The position numbers were made by a program, and so were the translations under genes. DNA of 64,000 nucleotides. It comes from Paraclostridium hominis. Lineage in GTDB: Bacteria; Bacillota; Clostridia; Peptostreptococcales; Peptostreptococcaceae. The notes beneath the pieces are model-generated. The model searched no databases. It was not told where the DNA came from and saw nothing but the letters and a program-made list of their open reading frames with translations. The stretch is taken from positions 1 through 64,000 of the forward strand of contig NZ_JACRWD010000004.1 of assembly GCF_014306135.1 (NCBI RefSeq). Direction: 5' to 3'. Position 1 is the first letter of the stretch, and every line of letters starts with the position of its first letter. This document shows positions 35,566 to 44,243 of this stretch, in pieces.

Positions 35566-36402
35566 GTGATAGTAATAGGACCACATATATCAATAGCAAA
35601 AGGATTTTCAAAAGCAGCTCAAAGTGCTGTAGATATGGGAGCGAATACTTTTCAATTTTTTAGCAGAAATCCAAGGGGAGGAAATGCTAAAGCTTTTGAT
35701 GAAAAAGATATAATGAAATTTCAAGAAATAAGAAAAGATAATAATTTTGGGCCACTACTAGCGCATGCACCATATACTATGAACTTAGCAGGAGTTAAAG
35801 AAGAAGTATATGAGTTTGGAAGAAAGGTAATTAAAGAAGATATAGAAAGAATGGATTCTTTAGGAATAGAATTTATGTGTTTTCATCCAGGTAGTCATGT
35901 AGGTTCAGGTGTAGAAGTTGGAATAGATAAGATAGCTAGTGCATTAAATGAAGCTATAACAGGAAAAGAAAATATAACTGTTTTACTTGAAACTATGTCT
36001 GGCAAAGGAAGTGAAATAGGGTTTACTTTTGAGCAAATAAGAGAAATTATAGATAAAGTAGAACATGATGAAAAAATAGGAGTATGCTTAGATACTTGTC
36101 ATATATTTTCGGCAGGATATGATATAGTAAATGATTTAGATTCAGTGATAGATAAATTTGATAAAATAATAGGTTTAGAAAGATTAAAAGCAGTGCACCT
36201 TAATGATAGTATGATGCCTTTTGAATCTAAAAAAGATAGACATGCTTGTATTGGTGAAGGAGAAATAGGATTGGATGCGATTATAAGGTTTATAACACAT
36301 CCAAAATTAAAACATTTACCATTTTATCTAGAAACACCATTAGAAGATGAAGGTCACAAAAGAGAGATTTTAATGATAAAAGATATTGTTAAACAAATAT
36401 AA
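35566..36402 (+). CDS. nfo: Endonuclease IV
   Basis: AP endonuclease with three zinc ions, 278 residues. Motifs: IGPHISIAKGF at the start, LLAHAPYTMNLAG, FMCFHPGSHVGSG, LLETMSGKGSEIG, GVCLDTCHIFSAGYD, AVHLNDSMMPF, DRHACIGEGEIG and LETPLEDEGH. It nicks DNA 5' to abasic sites in base excision repair. GTG 35566 is preferred since AGGAGG lies 7 bases before it; a TTG at 35548 is upstream of that site. Confidence 0.96.
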   Translation: MIVIGPHISIAKGFSKAAQSAVDMGANTFQFFSRNPRGGNAKAFDEKDIMKFQEIRKDNNFGPLLAHAPYTMNLAGVKEEVYEFGRKVIKEDIERMDSLGIEFMCFHPGSHVGSGVEVGIDKIASALNEAITGKENITVLLETMSGKGSEIGFTFEQIREIIDKVEHDEKIGVCLDTCHIFSAGYDIVNDLDSVIDKFDKIIGLERLKAVHLNDSMMPFESKKDRHACIGEGEIGLDAIIRFITHPKLKHLPFYLETPLEDEGHKREILMIKDIVKQI

Positions 36403-36430
36403 TAAATTAATATATAATATATGTAGGGAA

Positions 36431-36468
36431 TAAGACGATATTTTAATTGAAATATCGTCTTAATTTAT
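36431..36468 (+). terminator. Terminator after nfo
   Basis: Perfect 12-bp stem TAAGACGATATT / AATATCGTCTTA, 8-base loop, short T-rich tail. Confidence 0.75.
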
Positions 36469-36498
36469 AATATGAAAAATTAATAATGGGGTGAATAT

Positions 36499-37494
36499 AT
36501 GAGAAAGTTAGGAAATACTGAAATCAAAATTAATAGAGTTGGATTTGGAGGGATTCCTATACAAAGAATAACTCAAGAAGATACCAATTTGGTTATAAAT
36601 GAGTTGATAAATCAAGGAGTTAATTTTATAGATACAGCTAGAGGATATACTATAAGTGAAGAATATATAGGTAATGCTATAGATGGGAAAAGAGATAGGT
36701 TTATATTAGCAACAAAAAGTATGGCAAGAACGTATGATGCTATGACAGAAGATGTAAAAAAAAGTTTAAGAAATCTTAAAACTGATTACATAGATTTATA
36801 TCAATTTCATAATGTTAAGCCAGAAGAATATGATAAAATATTCAATGATGATATGGCTTATAAAGCACTTTTAGATTTTAAGAAGAAAGGTAAAATAAGA
36901 TATATAGGAATAACAAGTCATAGTATAGATACCATAAAGAAAGCTGTATATAGCGGAAAGTTTGATACAATACAATTTCCATATAATATAGTAGAAGATC
37001 AGGCAGATGAAATATTTAAGGAAGCTAATAGAAGGAATATAGGTATAATTGTTATGAAGCCTTTAGCTGGAGGAGCTATAGATAATGCTAAACTGGCTAT
37101 AAAATATATTTTATCTAAGGATTATATAGATGTTGTAATTCCAGGTATGGATAGTGTAAATCAAGTTATAGAAAATACATCTGTTCTTAAGGATTTAAAT
37201 ATAACAAAAGAAGAAGAAGCGCTTATTGAAGAAATAAGAAATAAGCTAGGGGATAAATTTTGCAGAAGATGTGAATATTGTATGCCTTGTCCATTAGGAA
37301 TAAATATTCCACTAAACTTTTTATTAGAAGGATATTATAGTAGATATGGTTTAAAAGAGTGGTCAAAAAATAGATATAAAGGTTTAGAAATAAAAGCATC
37401 TGATTGTATTGAGTGTGGTAAATGTGAAAGTAAATGTCCGTACAATTTACCAATTAGAGAAATGTTAAAGGATGTATCGAATAAATTAGATTAA
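36499..37494 (+). CDS. Aldo/keto reductase with C-terminal 4Fe-4S domain
   Basis: 331 residues. The N-terminal TIM barrel has the AKR catalytic set: Asp/Tyr in DTARGYTISE, Lys in ATKS and His in YQFHNVK. The C-terminal 70 residues carry cysteine motifs CRRCEYCMPCPLGI and CIECGKCESKCPYNLPI, suggesting one or two Fe-S clusters. Such proteins are frequent in anaerobes; electron donor and substrate unknown. GGGGTGA precedes the ATG. Confidence 0.87.
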   Translation: MRKLGNTEIKINRVGFGGIPIQRITQEDTNLVINELINQGVNFIDTARGYTISEEYIGNAIDGKRDRFILATKSMARTYDAMTEDVKKSLRNLKTDYIDLYQFHNVKPEEYDKIFNDDMAYKALLDFKKKGKIRYIGITSHSIDTIKKAVYSGKFDTIQFPYNIVEDQADEIFKEANRRNIGIIVMKPLAGGAIDNAKLAIKYILSKDYIDVVIPGMDSVNQVIENTSVLKDLNITKEEEALIEEIRNKLGDKFCRRCEYCMPCPLGINIPLNFLLEGYYSRYGLKEWSKNRYKGLEIKASDCIECGKCESKCPYNLPIREMLKDVSNKLD

Positions 37495-37497
37495 AAA

Positions 37498-37529
37498 TAA
37501 TTCCACCTAATGATTTTTAGGTGGAATTA
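37498..37529. terminator. Bidirectional terminator between AKR and RusA genes
   Basis: Thirteen-bp stem TAATTCCACCTAA / TTAGGTGGAATTA, loop of 6 bases, between two converging genes. Confidence 0.8.
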
Positions 37530-37530
37530 A

Positions 37531-37935
37531 CTATAGTTTTGAAATAGTATAATCTACTTTATATTGAGATAAAGGATATAACTCTATCTCAACACGAGGA
37601 TTTTCTTTATCTATAAAATCAAATAAAAGTACAGGTTTTAATTGTTTATCATTTTTTATAATGCCACTTTTTTCTATACCATCACATATACTTTTAGGAT
37701 AGTTATGTAAGTCACCCATTCTTTTATTTGGAAAATATAACTTTAATATAGTAATAAGATCTTCTTCTATGCAAGGACCATCATACTGAGTATTTATATA
37801 TCCTGCAATCATATTTTCATAAGCTAAATATTTAGAGTGCTTACCTTTAGAAGGCATCCATGATTGACCATGAATATTATGAAGTTTAAAGTTAGACTTG
37901 CTTATTGGTCTTCCTGGAATTACTAATTTTATCAA
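37531..37935 (-). CDS. RusA-like Holliday junction resolvase
   Basis: 134 residues when started at TTG 37935, where GGTGA lies about 5 bases ahead; an in-frame ATG at 37947 has no clear site. The beginning IKLVIPGRPISKSNFKL matches RusA strand 1. The conserved acidic block is GDLHNYPKSICDGIEKSGIIKNDKQ-like (key Asp residues in GDLHN, CDG and KND), as in RusA where three Asp bind metal. RusA cuts Holliday junctions and is usually carried by prophages. Here it stands alone among housekeeping genes. Confidence 0.78.
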   Translation of the reverse strand: MIKLVIPGRPISKSNFKLHNIHGQSWMPSKGKHSKYLAYENMIAGYINTQYDGPCIEEDLITILKLYFPNKRMGDLHNYPKSICDGIEKSGIIKNDKQLKPVLLFDFIDKENPRVEIELYPLSQYKVDYTISKL

Positions 37936-38001
37936 AAAAATCACCATCCTTTATACTTTAGTTATTATAAATGTAAATATACATTAATGAAAGGAAAACT
38001 T

Positions 38002-38895
38002 ATGAATAGTAAAGATTTAAAAGAGTTTTGTTATAGTATAGGTATTAAATGTGTCGGAATTGCAGGAATAGGACCATACTATGATTTAGAAGAAATAATA
38101 AAAGATAAATTAAATAAAGGGTACTTTACAGGAATGGAAGAGTCATGTATAGAAAAGAGAATTGACCCTAGAAAAACTATGAAAAATGCTGAGTCTATAA
38201 TTGTTTGTGCTTTTCCTTATTATGTAAAAGATGTAGACGATTCTAATATTTCTAAGTATTGTTATGGAAAAGATTATCATATAGTAGTAAAGGAAAAGTT
38301 AGAACAAATTGCACAATATATAAAAAGTAAACAGGGAAATTTTGAATATATGATATTTGCAGATAATGGTCCTCTTGTAGACAGGTATCTAGCTAGTATA
38401 TCTGGAGTAGGTTATTATGGAATAAATAATAATATAATAACGGATGAATTTGGGTCGTATGTATTTATAGGTTATATAATAAATAACTATAAGTTTGAAA
38501 ATGATAATGTAGAAAAAAGAACTTGCTTGCAATGTAAAAAGTGTATAAATAATTGTCCAGGTAAAGCAATTTTAGGAAATTTTGAAATGAATCCAAAACT
38601 ATGTTTATCTTATATAACACAAAAAAAAGAAGAGTTAAGTGAAGATGAGATAAATGTTTTAAAAGAAAATAAAAAAGTATTTGGATGCGATGTATGTCAA
38701 GATGTGTGCCCTCATAATAAAAATATATCGACGACTAATATAAAAGAGTTTTATGAAGATTTGATGTTTAATTTGGATAAAGATGAAATTAATAGTATAT
38801 CTAATAAAGAATTTAAAAGAAGGTATAAAGAAAAAGCTTTTAGTTGGAGAGGTAAAAAAATAATACAAAGAAATATGGAGATTTTAGAAAAGTAA
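38002..38895 (+). CDS. queG: Epoxyqueuosine reductase QueG
   Basis: 297 residues. A cobalamin-dependent Fe-S reductase catalysing the last step of queuosine synthesis (epoxyqueuosine to queuosine in tRNA). Features: an N-terminal corrinoid-binding region (SIIVCAFPYYVKD, MIFADNGPLVDRYLA, GVGYYGINNNII) and two 4Fe-4S motifs, CLQCKKCINNCPGKAI and CDVCQDVCPHNK. ATG 38002 has AAAGGA before it; the ATG at 37987 overlaps that site. It uses cobalamin, so it is of interest given the B12 riboswitch elsewhere in the window, though no riboswitch precedes it. Confidence 0.9.
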   Translation: MNSKDLKEFCYSIGIKCVGIAGIGPYYDLEEIIKDKLNKGYFTGMEESCIEKRIDPRKTMKNAESIIVCAFPYYVKDVDDSNISKYCYGKDYHIVVKEKLEQIAQYIKSKQGNFEYMIFADNGPLVDRYLASISGVGYYGINNNIITDEFGSYVFIGYIINNYKFENDNVEKRTCLQCKKCINNCPGKAILGNFEMNPKLCLSYITQKKEELSEDEINVLKENKKVFGCDVCQDVCPHNKNISTTNIKEFYEDLMFNLDKDEINSISNKEFKRRYKEKAFSWRGKKIIQRNMEILEK

Positions 38896-38930
38896 AACTT
38901 TTAACTTTTATAGTTAGAAGTTTTTTATTT
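38894..38930 (+). terminator. Terminator after queG
   Basis: Twelve-bp stem AAAACTTTTAAC / GTTAGAAGTTTT (one G-U) and T-run. Confidence 0.8.
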
Positions 38931-38993
38931 TTTACTTAACATTTAATAAATATAAAACATATTATATAAAAAGGAATTGAAAGGGGGATGAAT

Positions 38994-41210
38994 ATGATTA
39001 AATATTCTAATACCTCTGAATTAGAGGGTTTAGGGGAAATAATAGGGCAAGAAAGTGCTATAAAAGCTATGGAACTTGGACTTAAAATAGATAATCCTGC
39101 ATATAACATATTTGTGGCTGGAGACAGTGGAACTGGAAAAACTACTTATGTACTTAATGCTTTAAATACTTATGCACAAGAAAAAAATGATCATAAAGAT
39201 TGGTGCTATGTATATAATTTTGAAAATAGTAGAGAGCCTATAGCGGTGGCTTTGGATAAAGGTATAGGGAAATTATTTAAAAAAGATATGGAAAAACTTA
39301 TAGAAACCTTACTTGATGAACTTAAAGATGCATTTGAAAGTGAAGAATTTGAAATGAGTAAAAATGAATTATTAGATGATTATGAAATTGAAAAAGAAGC
39401 ACTACTTCAGAAAATAAAAAAATATGGAGAAGAAAAAGGATTTAAATTAAAAAGTAGTAAAGTTGGAATGATATTTACCCCAGAAGATGAATCTGTAGAT
39501 ACGTCTTCTGAAGAATTTTACAAGGTAAAAAAAGAACTAGAAAATGCTGCTATACAAGTTGCTTATAAAATTAGAGACATAGAAGAAGATGCAAAGGAAG
39601 CTTTACTAGATTTAGAAAATGAGATAGGTAAATATATAGTAAATCCACATATAGAAAATTTAATAGATAAATATGGAAGTTTCGATAAAATAAAAAAATA
39701 TTTAGAGGACACTAGAGATGATATATTAGAGTATGTTTATTTATTTTATATGGATGAAGAAGAATTAAAAGATAAATACGACAAAGAGCATTTTACTAGA
39801 TACAAAGTTAACTTATTAGTTGATAATGGATTAGATAAATCTGGAGCACCAGTAGTAGTTGAAATAAACCCAAGTCCTAGCAATTTATTTGGTAAAGCGG
39901 AATATGAATATTATAATGGAACTGTGAAAACAGATTTTACAAAGTTATTACCTGGAGCAGTACACAAAGCAAATGGAGGATATTTAGTTTTATATGTAGA
40001 CCAATTATTAAGATATAATTTATCTTGGGATATATTGAAAAAGACAATTCAACAAGGTGAAGTAACATTAGATACACAAACAGCAATAAAGCCTGAGAAA
40101 ATACCTGTAAACGTAAAAGTAGTTTTAATAGGTAGTAATTATATGTACAATTTAATGTATAATTATGATTCTGAGTTTAATAAGTATTTTAAGATATTTG
40201 TAGATTTTGATAATGAGATGAAAAAAGATGAAAACAATGAAATGAGGGTATCAAGATTTATAGCATCGTATTGTAATAAAAATAACTTAAAGCACTTAAC
40301 TTATAGTGGAGTAGAGCAAATTATAAAATATAGTACTAGAATAACTGGAGATAGAGAAAAATTATCAACTAAATTTAATAAAATAGTAGAAATCTTAGTT
40401 GAAGGAGATGCATATGCAAAAATAAGAGGTGCTGAGTTTGTAGATAAAGAAGATATACTAAAAGCTATAAGAGAAAGAAGAGAAAGATTTAGTAAAATAG
40501 AAAAGAAGATGGATGAATCTCTTGAAAAAGGTTTTACTCTTATATCAACTGAAGGTTCTAAAGTTGGAGTAATAAATGGATTATCAGTACTTAATATGGG
40601 AGAATATTCTTTTGGAAGACCATCGAGAATAACTGTAACAACAGCTCCGGGAAGTAATGGTATAGTTAATATTGAAAGAGAAGTTGAAATGAGTGGACCT
40701 ATACACAGTAAAGGAGTTCTTATATTAAATGGATTTTTACTAGAAAATTTATCTCAAGAGTTTCCGTTATCTTTAAATGCCAATATTTGTTTTGAACAAA
40801 ATTATGGAGGGGTAGATGGAGATAGTGCATCTGGAGCAGAGTTATATGCTTTATTATCATCTCTAAGTGAAATACCTATAAAACAAAATATAGGAGTAAC
40901 TGGTTCTATAAATCAAAAAGGTGATATACAAGTAGTAGGTGGAGTAACTGAGAAAGTAGAAGGATTTTACTATACATGTAAGAAAAAAGGTCTAACGGGA
41001 AAACAAGGAGTTATACTCCCAAGAAATAATTTAAGAAATCTAGTCCTTTTAGATGAGGTAAATGATGCTATATTACAAGGTAAATTCCATATTTATCCTA
41101 TAGATAGAATAGAAGAAGCAATTGAAATTTTAACTGATAAAACATTTGATGAAGTAAAGCAAGCTGCTATATATAAATTAAAAAAATATAGTGAATTAGA
41201 TAAAAAATAA
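38994..41210 (+). CDS. Lon-like ATP-dependent protease (LonB/YcbZ type)
   Basis: 738 residues. An N-terminal AAA ATPase module starts with Walker A GDSGTGKT (43-50). It is interrupted by a long acidic coiled insert (about 95-260), then resumes with HKANGGYLVLYVDQLLR (Walker B region). The C-terminal Lon protease domain carries the Ser-Lys dyad: GDSASGAELYALLSSLS (Ser) and VVGGVTEKVEGF (Lys). It lacks the Lon N-domain and any membrane segment. Expected role is cytoplasmic protein quality control. ATG 38994 is selected because GGGGG ends about 6 bases before it. Confidence 0.88.
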   Translation: MIKYSNTSELEGLGEIIGQESAIKAMELGLKIDNPAYNIFVAGDSGTGKTTYVLNALNTYAQEKNDHKDWCYVYNFENSREPIAVALDKGIGKLFKKDMEKLIETLLDELKDAFESEEFEMSKNELLDDYEIEKEALLQKIKKYGEEKGFKLKSSKVGMIFTPEDESVDTSSEEFYKVKKELENAAIQVAYKIRDIEEDAKEALLDLENEIGKYIVNPHIENLIDKYGSFDKIKKYLEDTRDDILEYVYLFYMDEEELKDKYDKEHFTRYKVNLLVDNGLDKSGAPVVVEINPSPSNLFGKAEYEYYNGTVKTDFTKLLPGAVHKANGGYLVLYVDQLLRYNLSWDILKKTIQQGEVTLDTQTAIKPEKIPVNVKVVLIGSNYMYNLMYNYDSEFNKYFKIFVDFDNEMKKDENNEMRVSRFIASYCNKNNLKHLTYSGVEQIIKYSTRITGDREKLSTKFNKIVEILVEGDAYAKIRGAEFVDKEDILKAIRERRERFSKIEKKMDESLEKGFTLISTEGSKVGVINGLSVLNMGEYSFGRPSRITVTTAPGSNGIVNIEREVEMSGPIHSKGVLILNGFLLENLSQEFPLSLNANICFEQNYGGVDGDSASGAELYALLSSLSEIPIKQNIGVTGSINQKGDIQVVGGVTEKVEGFYYTCKKKGLTGKQGVILPRNNLRNLVLLDEVNDAILQGKFHIYPIDRIEEAIEILTDKTFDEVKQAAIYKLKKYSELDKK

Positions 41211-41215
41211 TTTCG

Positions 41216-41258
41216 AAATGGATTGTGTATTGTTTTAATACACAATCCATTTTTTTTT
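41216..41258 (+). terminator. Terminator after Lon-like protease
   Basis: Fifteen-bp stem AAATGGATTGTGTAT pairing with its complement, 7-base loop, T-run of eight or more. Confidence 0.92.
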
Positions 41259-41429
41259 AAAAGTAACAAAATATTACTAACCAATAAATTAAATTATATA
41301 TATATTATGATAAATTTTGATAAATAATATAATTAAGATATATCAAAATCAATTCCATATGTTTAAATAATAATCAAAATTGTTATATATTATTATATAT
41401 AAATCACAATATAAGGGGGATTTTGTAAC

Positions 41430-42083
41430 ATGGCTAAAGCAAAAAAGAAAAACAGAGAGAATATAAAAAAAATATTAGATATATTAGAACAAACATATCC
41501 AGATGCTGAATGTGAATTAAATTACACAAGTGCATTTGAATTGCTTATTGCTACTATACTATCTGCACAATGTACTGATGTAAGGGTAAATAAAGTTACA
41601 GCAGAATTATTTAAAAAGTATAATAAACCAGAAGATTTTGCTAAATTAAGTACAGCCGAAATTAGTGAGGAAATTAAAAGTTGTGGCTTATTTAAAAGTA
41701 AAGCCCAAAAAATAAAAGAAACATCAGTAATACTTTGTTCTAATTATGGTGGAGAAGTTCCAGATAAAATGGAAGAGTTAGTAAAACTTCCTGGTGTAGG
41801 AAGAAAAACTGCTAATGTAGTATTAAGTAATGCTTTTGGAGTTGATGCCATTGCAGTGGATACTCATGTTTTTAGAGTATCAAACAGAATAGGATTAGTA
41901 AAAACTGATACTCCAGAAAAAACAGAATTTGAACTTATGAAAGTATTGCCTAAAAAAAGATGGTCTAAAGCTCACCATCTAATAATATTTCATGGAAGAA
42001 GAATATGTAAAGCGAGAAAACCAGAATGTAATATATGTCCAATAGTTGAATATTGTGACTACTATCAAGAAGGGAATGACTAA
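41430..42083 (+). CDS. nth: Endonuclease III
   Basis: 217-residue DNA glycosylase/AP lyase. Helix-hairpin-helix with catalytic Lys in LPGVGRKTANVV, the catalytic Asp in VDTHVFRVSNR, and the C-terminal Fe-S cluster CKARKPECNICPIVEYC. It removes oxidised pyrimidines. AAGGGGG precedes the ATG. The vanW-type gene starts 2 bases after the stop, so they share a transcript. About 170 AT-rich bases before it (41259-41429) show no gene. Confidence 0.96.
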   Translation: MAKAKKKNRENIKKILDILEQTYPDAECELNYTSAFELLIATILSAQCTDVRVNKVTAELFKKYNKPEDFAKLSTAEISEEIKSCGLFKSKAQKIKETSVILCSNYGGEVPDKMEELVKLPGVGRKTANVVLSNAFGVDAIAVDTHVFRVSNRIGLVKTDTPEKTEFELMKVLPKKRWSKAHHLIIFHGRRICKARKPECNICPIVEYCDYYQEGND

Positions 42084-42085
42084 TA

Positions 42086-43453
42086 TTGAAGAGACATAAA
42101 ATTTATTTTCTATTAATAATATCTATATTGTGTTATTTTGGATTAATTGAAAAATCTTATGCAATTAACAAAGATAGTAAGATATGTAAAAATGTATATA
42201 TTGAAAATATTGATGTCTCGGGATTAACAAAAAGTGAAGCTATAGATAAAATAAATAAATTTGTCTGTAAAGATAATAATATTAATTTACTTTATAAGGA
42301 TAAAAATTATAATCTTAAATTAGAAGATGTAGGATTTTACTACAAAGTTGAAGAAGCTGTAAAAAAAGCTCATGGAGTAGGTAGAAATAAAGGGCTTTTA
42401 TCTGATGTTAAAACAAAAATGAATTTATATTTCGGTGAAAAAGTAAATCTTAAATTAGATGTAGGATATGAAAAAAATAAGCTAGAAACATACATATCTA
42501 ATTTAGCTAAAGATATGTATGTAAGTCCTATAAATTCTGAGATTAAATTAAGTGGAAATAAATTTAAAGTTAGTGATGAAAAAAATGGTGTTAAATTAAA
42601 TAAAAAAGAATTGTTTACTTTACTTGATAAGCAAATAATAGATAAAGATTACTCTGAATGTTATATACCTACATCTATAATTACTCCTAAATATACTTTT
42701 GAAAAATTATCTAAGATAAACACTATTTTAGGAACGTATGAAACAGAATTTAATTCTAAGAATAAAAACAGAGTTAATAATATTACAATTGCTACAAATA
42801 AAATTAACAATACATTGATAGATTCTAATGAAAAGTTTTCCTTTAATGAAACTACAGGAAAAAGAGATATAGAACAAGGCTTCAAAGAAGCTCCAATTAT
42901 ATTAAATGGAAAATTAGAACTAGGAATGGGTGGAGGTATATGCCAAGTTTCTAGTACTGTATATAATGCTGCACTTTATTCGGGATTAGAAATAATACAA
43001 GCTAAAAATCATAGTATTCCAAGTAGTTATATACAAAAAGGAAGAGATGCAACGGTATCATATGGAAATATAGATTTGATATTTGAAAATAAATTTGATT
43101 CTCCTATACTAATACAAAGTAAAGTTGAAAATAATAAGATAATATCTACAATTTATGGCAATCATGAAGACAAAAAATATATAGATATAAAAACAAATAT
43201 AGTTGAAACAATACCTCAAGAAATAATAATTAAAAAAAGTGATAAATTATATGAAGGAAAAACTAAAGTTGGAGAAAAAGGTAGAAGAGGATATAAAGTT
43301 AACACATATAGAGTTTATAAAAATGAAGATGGAAGTGTAACGAAAGAAGAACTTATAAATGAATGTTATTATCCACCTAAAAATAAAGTTATTGTAAAGG
43401 GCACAAAGAAAAAACATGAAAATTTAAATAGAACAAACATTAAAATAATATAA
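42086..43453 (+). CDS. VanW family protein with G5 domain
   Basis: 455 residues. N-terminal signal peptide or anchor (about 7-26, ILCYFGLIEKSYA), then a peptidoglycan-binding-4 region (VYIENIDVSGLTKSEAIDKI, about 35-200). The VanW domain (about 215-370) contains NNTLIDSNEKFSFNETTG and GMGGGICQVSSTVYNAAL. A C-terminal G5 domain starts at ETIPQEIIIKKSDKLYEG. It is expected at the cell surface; function unproven, and not by itself evidence of vancomycin resistance. The TTG start with a weak AAGGG site suggests translational coupling to nth. Confidence 0.85.
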   Translation: MKRHKIYFLLIISILCYFGLIEKSYAINKDSKICKNVYIENIDVSGLTKSEAIDKINKFVCKDNNINLLYKDKNYNLKLEDVGFYYKVEEAVKKAHGVGRNKGLLSDVKTKMNLYFGEKVNLKLDVGYEKNKLETYISNLAKDMYVSPINSEIKLSGNKFKVSDEKNGVKLNKKELFTLLDKQIIDKDYSECYIPTSIITPKYTFEKLSKINTILGTYETEFNSKNKNRVNNITIATNKINNTLIDSNEKFSFNETTGKRDIEQGFKEAPIILNGKLELGMGGGICQVSSTVYNAALYSGLEIIQAKNHSIPSSYIQKGRDATVSYGNIDLIFENKFDSPILIQSKVENNKIISTIYGNHEDKKYIDIKTNIVETIPQEIIIKKSDKLYEGKTKVGEKGRRGYKVNTYRVYKNEDGSVTKEELINECYYPPKNKVIVKGTKKKHENLNRTNIKII

Positions 43454-43487
43454 ATCTCCATAATTTACTGGAGATTTATATTATTTT
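43447..43487 (+). terminator. Terminator after VanW gene
   Basis: TAAATCTCCA pairs with TGGAGATTTA, with flanking AT pairs extending the stem and a T-rich tail. Confidence 0.8.
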
Positions 43488-43560
43488 AACGTAAAGAAGT
43501 TTTTAGAAATACGAACTTTTTGATATAATTATTTTTATAAATCATTAAGGAGGATTTTTT

Positions 43561-44031
43561 ATGTCTTTAAATATAGTATTAGTAGAACCTGAAATACCAC
43601 AAAATACAGGAAATATAATAAGAAGTTGTGCAGCTACAGGAACAACACTTCACTTAGTAAGACCATTAGGGTTTTGTATGGATGATAAATATTTAAAAAG
43701 AGCTGGTTTAGATTATTGGGATTTAGTAGAAATAAAATATTATGATAGCTTTGATGAAGTAAGAGAACAAAATCCAGATGCTAAGTTTTTTTATTCAACA
43801 ACAAAAGCTAAACAAACACACTCTGATGTAAAATATGAAGATAATTCATTTTTAGTATTTGGTAAGGAAACAAAAGGACTACCGGAAAGTTTAATAATGG
43901 AAAACTTAGAAACTGCAATAAGAATACCTATGGTAGATATAGAAAAAGCAAGATCGCTTAATTTATCAAATAGTGTAGCTATAGTATTATTTGAAGCATT
44001 AAGACAAATAGGGTATCCTAATTTAAGATAA
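43561..44031 (+). CDS. trmL: tRNA (cytidine/uridine-34 2'-O)-methyltransferase TrmL
   Basis: SPOUT-fold methyltransferase of 156 residues, the TrmL length. Motifs: VLVEPEIPQNTGNIIRSCAATG at the N-terminus, LRPLGF-like LVRPLGF, LVFGKETKGLP and the trefoil-knot SAM motif IPMVDIEKARSLNLSNSVAIVLFE. It methylates the wobble ribose of leucine tRNAs. AAGGAGG precedes the ATG. Confidence 0.95.
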   Translation: MSLNIVLVEPEIPQNTGNIIRSCAATGTTLHLVRPLGFCMDDKYLKRAGLDYWDLVEIKYYDSFDEVREQNPDAKFFYSTTKAKQTHSDVKYEDNSFLVFGKETKGLPESLIMENLETAIRIPMVDIEKARSLNLSNSVAIVLFEALRQIGYPNLR

Positions 44032-44064
44032 AGTGTGTAATAAATAAATATATTGTATACAATA

Positions 44065-44122
44065 AAGAAGGTAAGAAATCTAATTATGATTAAGAAAAAG
44101 ATTTCTTACCTTCTTATTTTTT
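44065..44122 (+). terminator. Terminator after trmL
   Basis: Perfect 17-bp stem, arm AAGAAGGTAAGAAATCT, with a 17-base loop and T-rich tail. Confidence 0.9.
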
Positions 44123-44243
44123 GGAATTGTATGTAATATATAGTGAAAAATTGAATAAAATTTGAAATAAATGTAGAAAAAACTTTTTATATAGTGTAAA
44201 ATTTAGGTAAGAAATCATAATCGTTATATACAGGAGGTAATAT

